Source of the DNA: Paracentrotus lividus
Lineage: Eukaryota; Echinodermata; Echinoidea; Camarodonta; Echinidae
Direction of reading: 5' to 3'
Length of the DNA: 64,000 nucleotides
Assembly (NCBI GenBank): GCA_940671915.1
Contig: CALNVZ010000174.1
Location: forward strand, 22,133,603-22,197,602
Below are positions 36,801 through 48,800 of the stretch, in pieces (within the stretch, counting starts at the first letter, position 1; every line of letters starts with the position of its first letter). Position numbers and translations under genes: made by a program. The notes beneath the pieces are model-generated. The model ran no database searches, was not told the DNA's origin, and was given only the letters and a program-made list of their open reading frames with translations.

Positions 36801-39800
36801 TTTCTTTCCCCCCCCTATTTTCTTATATTCTCCTATACAGCTGCATGGATGCTCATCGCGGCCAAACTAATTCCCTGCACACGCCTAGAGTGTATGAAAC
36901 AGGCTACACCAGTTGTATGTACATAATGAATATACACAACATATAGTGCCTGGGCAAACACAGTTGATCCTGTATATCAAATCTAATGTATATTCCTATT
37001 TCTTTTCAGTTATAATTGAATCTAAATATGTTGGGATTCAAGGCAATTGTTCAAGTTTTATTCTGTTCTCCAACATTATATAACTAGATTCTACTAGGGT
37101 AAAGGTAGAGATGATGACATTGCTAGTATCTCTGCATACAATAGAAAATATTAATGGATAAAACCTGTCAACTGTAATTGTTTTTAAGAAAGGAATCCCA
37201 GATCCTTGTGAGGAATTGTATTTTTGTATGAGAGGTCTAGTACTCAAACTCTGTTTTCATCTCTTTGATTCTTCAACTCATTGGAGTTTTGCATAAGAAG
37301 TCCCAAAGCTTGAATATTGATGTATATGTATTATGGGCCTAGCGGGGCTTTCATAAATCATCATGTATATACAGTGTGTCCCACCAAAAATGCTAATGGC
37401 ACTTTAGATGGGTATAATATTAAAATTACAATACTATATTGCTAATATCGTTAAACCCGTAAACTGCCATTCATTTTCTACAACTGAGTGAAATTTTATG
37501 TGATATGGTCCAAGAATCACAAAGATATGAGCATTCGGTCATTACACATCAGGAAACCTCTCCATCCAAGTTTGTATTGAGTATTACCGGATGTATTAAA
37601 TAACACAAACCCAAGTTTGATCATTAATACTTTGAAAAAATATTTCAGTAGTAATTATGAAATGTATATCACTGTAAAGTGCAACTCATTACCATTTTAA
37701 TGATACCTCTCTCAGCTCACCTATATCATGTATCACTGAGCCCCATTGTTTTAAATATGTCTCGCAAAATTGTGAGCGGTTCACTTTCACGCTCATTGAT
37801 GATCAAAGTTGGGTTTCCTTTTAGGCACATTTGAATACCGCATCTCAAGGAGCGTGAAAGTGAACACTCACAATTTTGCAATACTTTTTCAGAACAATGG
37901 AGTTCAGCGATGCTTGATACTGGTGAGCTGAGAGGCATATCATTAGAATGATAATGATACAGTGATATAAATTTCATAATCACTACTGAAATATTTTTCA
38001 AATTATGAGTGATCAAACTTGGATTTCTTTTATTAGATATACCCGGTACTACTTAATAAAAACTTGGATGGAGAGGTTTCCTGATGTATGATGAAAAAAT
38101 GCTCATATCTTTGTGATTATTGGCCTATATCACATAAAATTCATTCAGTCGCAGAAAATGAATTGTATTTTACGGGTGTAGAGATATAAATGATATAATA
38201 TTGTAATTTTAATATTATATCCATCTAAAGTGCCATTAGCATTTTTTGTGGGACACACTGTACATGTATATGTTCATATCCCTTGCTGTTAGACAACTTG
38301 ATTTCTTTGACCTTCATAGCATATTCCATATTAAGTTGATCTCAAGTCCTATAAGCTTGAATGATTAACTGATTGGCCTTCATGTACATTGTAACTGGGC
38401 TCACAGGAGTTACCATGTGTTTTTTTTTTTTTTTAATCTTTTTTTTTTTNNNNNNNNNNNNNNNNNNNNNNNNTTTTTTTTTTTTTTTTTAATCTTTTTT
38501 TTTTTTCAGGCAACGGGCAATTTCTCATATTGATTGAGAATTTAAATTCAAGCCTTAAAGCTTGAATAATTAGCAACATGTACCATTTTATATCCCTTGC
38601 TTCGAGGAAACTTGATTTCTTTGAGCCTGATGAAGACAGTGAGAAGAGAGTTGGACTGGTGATGTTTGAGAGACTGAGAAGTTGATCTAAAGTCCTAAAG
38701 CTTAAATGATTACTTACATGTACAGTTTTGTATTGAACCATCATGTATTGTGTGTATCCCTTGCTTACAGACAACTTGATTTCTTTGATCTTGATTTGGA
38801 CTGTGAGCAGACAGTTGGACTGGTGACCTTTGAGAGACTGAGAAAAGAGGATCTCAAGTCCTAAAGTTTGAATTATTACCTCTATTGCCTAAAGCTTAAC
38901 ATTTACTATTGTATATCCCTTGCTTGCAGGCAACTTGATTTCTTTGAGCTTGATGAAGACAGTGAGAAGAGAGTTGGACTGGTGACCTTTGAAAGTAAGG
39001 TGGATGTCATAGGTGATGGGACTCAGACCAGGAGGAGTGTGTCTGACCCGATGAATGACACCAACGGTCTCATCCAAAAGGGTAAAGATCTAGCATCAAG
39101 CTTCAGCATTCGCCCTGTCAGTACTGCTGTCGGGTGAGTACACTCGATCACATTTTGTACCAGTATCTATTTCCCTTGTCATACCTTTGCTATCAAAGGT
39201 GGTGCCAGAGTCGTCACGTTGTCGGGTGGTGTGTTTGTCCATTCTGATCACCCGTTATCGCATCGCAAACGAGTTGGGTTTTTTTTCAAATTCATATCAT
39301 ATTTAATGGAAGTATGTACCACCATTGGAATATGATCTCATTAGAGTTTGTAGGTAAAAGGTCAAGGGTCACAGAGGTCTATATCTGAAAATACTGGTTT
39401 AAGGGTGGAGGAATATAGGAGCTGTAGTCACATATATCTTGTTTTCTAGGGAATTCCCAACTGCTGCAATTGCTATTATTTGAAATATAATTGACAATGA
39501 ATTGGTTACCAGGTACTTTATTTTGCACTGATCTTTTCTAAGGCTTATACATTTTCCCCCTAACATAATTGTTGTTTTTGTTGTAACATTTCAGCAGATT
39601 TTATCTGTAATGAATGTAAACATTTGATTTGATTTGATTTGATTTTATTTTATTCGTCGAGTGAAACATTTATGATAGAAAAGAAAGAAACACCGACAAG
39701 GATAGCCCATGAAAGCCGAAAAGGCTTATTTACAATGGGGTCCTTTCTAGAGAAACATAGGATATATATGACATAATGAGAACAAAGTATAATAACTAAA

Positions 39801-42800
39801 TTATTACATACATATAACAACAGATAATAATACAAAGAAATGAACGAATCCACCACCAAAATTTTGCTAAATATTAATACATTCAAGCAAATTATTTCAG
39901 TACCCCATGAATAACAAAAGGAAAGTGACAAAAAACAATGAATAACATAAGGAAAGATAGAAAAACAATGGATAACATAAGGAAAGGGAGAAAAACAATA
40001 AATAACATAATACAGTGAATAACATAAGGAAAGCAGAACATCAACACCATGGGTATGGAAGGAGTTACGACGAATTACATTAGGAAATAGAGAAACAATG
40101 AATAACATAAATAAAGTGAGGAAAACAAGTAGTAAGAAGAAGTAATGCGTTACAACACATGTATAAGACTTGTATACATAGTGCAGCATTCAAGCTGTGC
40201 AACTTTCCCTCCAACTCATGACGTCATAAAGAACCCCTTCAAATTTTACTTGATATTAAGATTTCAGGGAGGGGACAGATAATGTCCTCTAACTCCAATT
40301 CAGGTTGTCCGTTTTTCACAAAATAAAAAGCAAGTTGTTCTACACACCCCACTGATTTATAAGTCTTTACTATTCCACTTTAAGAATAGATCCTATGACT
40401 GGTGAGCCAAAATCATACTACTGTAGCTTGCATTCTATAGTAACCATAAGTAAAATAATTATCACTCAATTTAATTTTATAGAGACTTGAAGCGTGAGGT
40501 ATCAAGCCTAAGGACAGCAGGGTCAACGGCCCTAGGTCCAGCCCTTTGTGTATGTGTGGGTTTGCTAGCGAAGGAACCTGGCTCAGAGATAGTCCTCTGC
40601 ACCGATGGTCAACCTAATGTCGGAGTAGGGTCCTTTGGGTATGGCAGCAGGGCAGACCCATCAGAAGCTATATCTTTCTATAGACAGGTAAGAAGGTCCC
40701 TTCTTTGACCTTCAAAGGTGCTATTAAAGGACAAGCCTGAAAGCTTGCATATTGAACAATAAATTATTTTAAAAAGTGTTCACTGATATTTTTTTTAAAT
40801 AGGGCAATGTAGTGAGTTGCATTTAAGAACATTTTATGGCATTAACAGCAATAATGAAATCTTTAACTAGTTTACATACTGGAACCTACTTCCTTGTTTG
40901 GCTGGTTTATACCCCAAGTTTTTGTTAAGATATTAGATTTTTACATTTGTTAGAATTTAGCCATTTTTATGTCATGAGCATATATAGAAGATGTATATAG
41001 CCACATTTTGTTCGATAACTGAGAGGTGTTTCACCAAGTTGTTCCTATAGTTGTGCATTGCTTTATCAACTGGTAATCATTTCTTTTGCTGAATGATTGA
41101 GAATGTGATTAGTATATGTGTAGCACTCAAGCGAGAATATGTTGCAGTTATTTGTAACTTTAAGAAAGACTTTGTGAAACACCACCCTGATCCCTATGAA
41201 ATCATCTTTTTAGATTGGCAACATAGCAAAGGAGCAGCAGACAACGATCTCCATCATCGGTATTCAGACCAGTCAGAGTCTCCAGATGGAGCACATCAGT
41301 AATACCGTCTCCATCACCGGGGGCAACCTGAACCTCCTAGACCCTCATGAACTCACCAGACAGATCCGACAGATAGGACAGGATCCCGTGGTCGCCACCG
41401 ATGTCGAGCTCACTCTCGTCCTTCATCCCATTCTTCAGTTTGACGAGGCCATGACAGAAGGGGTAGGTTTTGAATGATTTGCTGACCCATTGTCTTTATT
41501 TGATTATTGACATTTATTTGATATAGTTTCAGGATGAGAATCAAAGCCAATTGTGTCGTTAAAGTGTACAAACTCTGTCCTGAGGATTCATTGTAGATAT
41601 CCTTTTCTCATTGGTTTCTTTGAGCTATTTAACAAAATAATGCAAAGTTCAATTAACCCTTCCGCTGCGGCAGGCCCATATATGGCCCACTGGGAGGTTA
41701 CTCGCTGAGACGGCAGGCCCATATATGGCCCACAAAATAGATATATTTTCAGAGCAATATTTACCCGCTATTTAGAAAGAAATAGAAGTAAAAATGTACT
41801 GGAATCCCTTCTAAGAACATCAACTATTACTATCCTATTAAAAAATCATACCCTTTCAGTTTGAAATTTCCAAGAAAAATGTGATTTTGTCACAACCACG
41901 GATCTCTTCTTGTCTGTTTTTTTTTCGCAAACGATCCTTGTGTACATAAACAAACGGGTGATAAAAGCGGACGCGTACAGCCGTACGCGCGCGCCAGTTA
42001 TCCCACAATCCTTTGCGTGAAACCATCGGGTCGAGCGTTCTTTTCGTATGTCAGGGGGGGGGGGGGAGAAGAAAAAGGGCAGGGGCGTAGAGTGAATTAG
42101 ATATTGTAAAGACTGACATAAAATAGTATAAAAGCGAAAGGGAGTAAAGACGAAAAGCGAAGTTTTCAAGAAGTGAATCAAAAGAATCGAGTCAAGGGCT
42201 GAGCTTTTTTTCCCCGTGCCCCTTTGAAGGACTGTTTACAAAATGAAATAATTTTGTTTGGGAAATAATTCAAATACATTACGTGGCGACAGGGGCAATA
42301 CATTGCTAGACGGGTAGTTTCTTGGAATATCATATAGTTGATTAAATCCATGTAGTTTTATACCAAGTCAAATTAACGATTTCATTTAACTTTTTTTTTT
42401 TAACTCCGCTAAATTACAACCACTGATTTGCACTCTATTATTATTTTCTTGAACAAACTTGTAAAAAGTGTATTTGAACCCATTTTGAAATGTTTACCTA
42501 AGCATGTAAGGATATATATGTAGGCCTATTATGTAAGACTATGTGCTTGATGATACGAAGCTTACATGTAAAAGAAGAAGTTCTGGCATCATAGGAGATG
42601 GTAAAAAAAATGGTATGAAACTTTACAGGGTAGTCCATATTATGTCTATTGTCTCCATCCCGATAATCAATAACTATCTTTGCGGAGACCCGGAGTATAC
42701 CTTCTAACTATCGTGTCTCCAAGGCATCTCAATGCGTAGTCATGGATCCAAACATCCTGGTATCACAAGCTGTTAATTAGTGATAGTGCGTTGCTTGTGA

Positions 42801-45800
42801 TTATCCCTCAAAGTTATCACAGTCAACGTAGCCCAAATTCTACTGATGAAGTGGCTGTGAAAATTGTAATACCGGCAGATAACTTGACACATGATTTCAT
42901 GTAATACAAATTTCTTCCCTATTTTTTTTTGACCTTTTCTATCTACAAATACATGTATGCCAATAATAAAAAAGTAAAAAAAAAAAAAATATTGATAAGA
43001 ATTAATAGTTTTATACATACAATATTATTATGTTTCAATAATTAAATATATTAAACTGTGTGGATATGGCCGATTGTATAGGGGGATGTCCCATCCCAGT
43101 CTTTCTAGATCGATCATCTTTTTTTTCAGTAAACACCATGTTTTTCTTCCCCTTTTTTTTTGTTTTTTTGTTTTTGTTTTCATTTTTTTTTTTTAATGTT
43201 TGTTGTTGTTTCATTATTTTTATCGCGCAAGGGTTCCGTAAGGGTGTGTTCAAGGAGAGAGAGAAAGAGAAGGAGATCTATTTATTTATTTATTTATTTG
43301 TCTTATTTCAGTAGGGTAGCTCCTTAAATGATCAAAACTTTTTTTTTCCTGGAGGCCCTACGTACTCTTGTCATCTCTTTCTCTTTCTCTCTCTCCGTTA
43401 CTTTGTTATGTCCGTTACTTTGTTATGTCTTCATAGTTGTCATAAAATTATTGAATATATCAGCAAACGGAAAGATGCTGGACCACGGATTTTCATTTTC
43501 ATTCCCCTTTCCTATTTTTACCCCCCCCCCCCCCCCCCCCCTCTCTGTCTCTCTCCCTCTCTCTCTCTAACAATATCTTATTCTATTTTTCTTTTTTTCT
43601 CTCCTCTGGGTGTTTGAAATCGATATTTTTCCAGGCTATGGCGTGAAAACATTCTTGTTTTATGCATTAAGCTTTTAATTCATATCTTTTGTATTATGTC
43701 GCAGTTTTGTTAGGTGGCAAGAAGTATCCATACATACACACATTTTTGTTCAGATGTGTGAATATGTAGCCAATGTAATATTTTTGAGGGGGACGAGGGG
43801 GGGGGGTTTGGGTGTTTGTCAGTTTCACTAAGTTTTCTTCCGTCTTCACTTTTCTTCCTCCCAATTTTGACCTTATTTTTCTTTTGAAGACATTTTCCCC
43901 ATGTTTGTTTGTTCATTATTTGTATGTATATACTTATTCATTGCGAATTACCGTAAATATCAGACTTTTCTATCTCAATAAAAATAGTGATTCAATGAAG
44001 TTCAGTACATTACGAACAGAGTGCGGATTATGGTCATTCATCCCATACCAAACACATGTGTTATTATGTTCTGATGAGGCACATAGAGAGGCAGAAGCAG
44101 AGGGTTTAAGAGAAGATGGATAAAGAGAAGAAGATAGAGATAGATAGAACAAGAGAGAGAGATGGATTCTTGAGACAACATTTTTGTTTTATTATTCTTA
44201 TTGTCCCATTTAAAATTAATTATTAGAAAACAAAATCATTGCATCAGTTATCTGAGATACGACATTGTTTGCAATAAATGAAACATAAAACATACGCCTG
44301 ATTTTTATTTGTTTTAACACGATATAAAACAGTCATTCGAGCTTGATTAGTACGCAGCAGGATATGTATGGATTATTGGTGTGCAATCATACTAACATCT
44401 TTTGAATTCCCTCTTTTCAATGAATGACTAGCATGACAAAGGGACCCGTTATATAACATGCTATAGAACTCCTGCTGCTCTGAGTTTTCTTACAAACTTA
44501 GCAGACGACGCATTGTACTGGGAGACGAATAGCCGGAAGTTCATACAATTGAGAGTGTCAAGCCATGCGTGCTGTCGTGCGTGCGATCAATAATAGCTGG
44601 TTTGTACAGAAACATAATAGGAAAGTCAACATATCGAAAAGCCGTAAAAGAGGTTACATTTTCATGTTAAAAATTTACATCTTTATTCGCCACGATTCTA
44701 GACCATATTTCAGCAAGTGAAAGAAGAAACTAAGCTTTATAAGTTTTGTGTTTAAACTTTTTTATGATTCACATTTAAAAGAGAGATAAGAGCATTTTGA
44801 TGTGAAATTACACCCAAATTTCGGCCGAACTATCCAAGCTGAGAAATGGCTCCGTCACAGGGGAGTAAATTCGCAAATACCGCCCCGCAGCGGAAGGGTT
44901 AACAAAGATGTCATCATTATATTTTTTTTTTTAATTTACCACATATTGTTGAGATCCATACATTCATATCATCAGTGAACAACACATCTATAGGCAAAAT
45001 TTTCACTGACATGAATGTTTTCAATTTAAGGTTTGCTTTATGTATAATTGTAGAATCTAAAGCGTGAACAGCATTGATTGTTTATTTCAAAATTATCAGT
45101 TTTTTTCATATCATGTAGGTTCCATAAAAGTTAATGTTTTTTATATCTCAAGTCAATCAGTTGCATTATGCACAGATTCATAATCAATGAATCAGTTGAA
45201 ATGAATCAGTTTATGAAATAACATATATTATAACATTCCTTTTTTTTCTTTTTATATCAGGTGATCCAAGACGGGAACCGCTTGACCCTAAACATGGGTA
45301 ATGTCCATCGGTCAACAGACCTGACATTCCGATTCAAGCTCAAGTCAGACCACAAAGAAAGCAACCAAAACAAGCTCCCTTTCCAGGTAAATAATGAGAT
45401 ATTATCAAATGGCTACAGACAGATAAATGGTATAACCTACCAAAGCACTTTATTTGATACCTTAGTCATTTAATTAATTTCTGCACGTAAAGTCCCCCAT
45501 TGGGTCGCATTATTTAAGTTTGATCTGTATACATGTACTACAAAAATGGTCAATGTATGCACTTCTTAATAAGAAAGTTCAGGTGTATATATTATATAAA
45601 TAGTGTACAATCTATCGCGCAATATACTGGATTATAAGTACGACAAAATCTAAATTATCCCGAGTGCAGATTTGTTTCCCCGAGGCCGCAGGCCGAGGTG
45701 AAATAGATCTGCACGAGGGATAAATTAGTATTTGGAGTTCTGATAGTCCAGTAATGTTGCAAGATAGAGCGTTCACTATTTATTATAGTAAATAGACCCC

Positions 45801-48800
45801 CTAAAGTTGACGTTATATTAGCCCCGATCGCCCCCGGCACGTTGCCCGCGTGTGTGTAGGCCTACACGGACTCCCGTGGCATGCGCCGCAGTAAATGTTA
45901 GGGCGATTCATTTCCATCGAACTCAACGGGTTCCTCACATTACACGAAGCCAGAGCTAACGGGTAACTGCTTGCGAAGCGCTCACATGCCTATCCTCCGC
46001 TCTTGCTTCGTGTACCGTGAGGAACCCGTTGAGTTCAAGGGGAATGAATCGCTAGGTCACGTCACGTCAGCTGCTTAAGTCCACATTATTTTGTAAGAAT
46101 ACGATCACAAATATATTCAAAGAGAACTGCAGAATGTTGTTATTTTTTGAAAAATTATCATCTTCTTTTTTTATCCGGTTTGGCCTTGGTGAGTGAAACA
46201 AAAGGATGGTTATTTTTGGTTTAAAATCCATTTTCGGCAAATTTCGCAAAGGTCACTCCAGGTCGCGTCGGGTTGATCAATCAATCAACCTTCACGAGTA
46301 TCGATATTATCGATATTTTCCCCCATTCATTTAACACGGGCTTTCCCCTCCAAAAATCGAAAGTTATATTGTACATATGTACAATATAACAAATTGAAGG
46401 GAGGTCACGTGGTACCAATCTAGCCAATCACAGCTTGTATTTTCCTACCACTATTTACTATAATCCATTACAATATGGTCACTGCTTGTTTGTAATGATT
46501 AGATTATGTTTTACTGGCCTGGTGATTAGGATCAAATTATGAAGCACTTTGTAAATGAAAAGAAAAAGCCATGATATAAAATGATTCATAGAAAAGCTTG
46601 GCTTGAATCTTCACTTTCAGCTTAATTATAAACCTTTTGATGTGAACCAATCACAATTTAGTACAGGCTACCCCTAATATAGTGTATAAAGATACAAGAT
46701 TTCATTATTACAAAGTTGTGCTTAGCTTGGTCCCAAATGCCTCATTATAACAGGAGTGTACTGTATAAGGTAGAGTTATGTTCTCATGTCAATTTTCATG
46801 AAATCATTGTAATTTCTTTGTAGGTTGAGATCCGTTACACCAAGACAGATGGACGTCGTTTCCTAAGGACCATTACTCAAGAACGTGACACGACCTCTGA
46901 CAGAACAACCATGGAAACGGTAAAAATAGAAATAGTTTTATATGGATTTCTATTGCATATGTTACTCTATGTTTTGGGTACTGTCTTTTTGTTTTTGTAG
47001 CTATCTGTTAGGTCGAAGCAGATGTTTTAACTTTCTCAGAAGCAAGTGTTTATCTCCAATATGCAGTAATTTGTTATCTAATCAAAATCAAATTGAATTA
47101 AAAATCTGTATAGTATTTAACTAGTATAATGAAAAGAGCTGAATATGTTAATGGTAATAACTGATTGAAATCCTCATGAACCGATATGGCTTGGTTAGAT
47201 ATGCAATCAAATCTAACAAAGTATAAGGAATGCAAAATACGTAGCTCTTCAAAAGTTTTGATTTCATAGGATAAGCACTTAACTTTTAAAGACTATGACC
47301 TGTGAACACCTACATGCACATCCAAAATTAGGCTCATTATTACCTCAAATATCAAAATGTATTAAAATATTAGACGTTTTCACATTTATAACTTATGCTT
47401 TTCCCCTGCATTTTTATGTGCCACCACATTTCGCTGAGCTACATGTTCATCTAATCTCATTCTTGCAATACAGGAGATGAATGCAGCTGTTACTGGTTTG
47501 GCTACCGTGCAGGAAGCAGCCAAGATTGGTGAGAAAGGAGACAAATCAAAGGCTAGAGGACACATGTAAGCAGCACCTTCATTTTTAATTGCATAATTTG
47601 CCATATTTTAATAACCGTGGCGTAAAAACTATAAGTAACATCATACGAAAAGCTCAAGTACAAAAGGGGTTAAATCATTTTTATTTTATTTTTTTTTTTT
47701 GTCTTACTGTATAGAGTTTTAGTACATTGTGTATATCAGATTATACGAAAGAAAAGAGGACATTCCCATCAAAATGTGGGGAAAATGTATACGAAACAAC
47801 TGTTTATAACTATAAATTTAATGGTCTAAAGTGGATCTCACCCCTTATGCAACCAAGCTCTTCATATAATGCTTAGAAAAAGGCTCCAAGGACAAGGACG
47901 TTTTGAATTGTTTGAATCTTCAAATCATCCCAAAAAGCATTATTAGGGGATATTCTTATCATGCTCAAAGCCCTTTGCATTGCTTCTATACAGCAACTGA
48001 AGACCAGCAGCCAAAAAGTATAGTGCCCAAGCTTATTAATTTTTCTTATTTACACGGTACCTGGGTTGGTAGATGTACAGTTAATTTGGATATACATGCA
48101 TGCACTTATTATTCATACACCAGGGGGGGGTATTTCACCAAGTTATTCAGAAGTTACAAACAACTTTATGAACAACTTGAACTTTAAAGAGCTAAATGGA
48201 ATGCCAAACTTTCTTCCTGATGATTAATTTCAATTCCAATATTCTCAATTGAATTGATGCTCACAATAACCTTGACATGCATAATTTTAACAATAATAAG
48301 GATGATTTATTCTGCATTTGTCATCTTTTGCTAATGAAATTAAAAACGTTGTTTGAGTGTCTCATTAGCTCTTTGTATTTCAAGTTATTTTAAATGGTGT
48401 CTGTAATTTAAAGAATGACATGATAAAACACCTCCAGGTCTAGCTTACGTATAGTTACGTGCACCATGATAAGGTGCTCATAGAATCAAGCAATTTCTCT
48501 TGACCAGGGGGTGTTTCACAAGGAGTTCAGTAGACTTAAAAATCGCACTTAAATCTAAATTTGCGTGTGGTATATTATACATCAACTCATTGGCCAGATC
48601 ATGCCCAGGGGATGCGCGCCATTGAGAAGCCTATCAATTAGATTGCGTGATATAATACAAGATGCGCATAGAAGTTAAGAGCGACTTTAAGTATAATTAT
48701 CTCTTTGTGAAACACCCCCCCCCCCTGGCGTCCAAATACCTCACTTTGTTTGAGCGTAATGTAGATGAATGTTGTGCCAAAGAAGTTATAGTGCCATGGC

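Noticed and set aside
39650-40189. 179-codon minus-strand frame
   Set aside because: It runs through a 28-bp tandem repeat and a retroelement-like tail; low complexity and no homology recognised.
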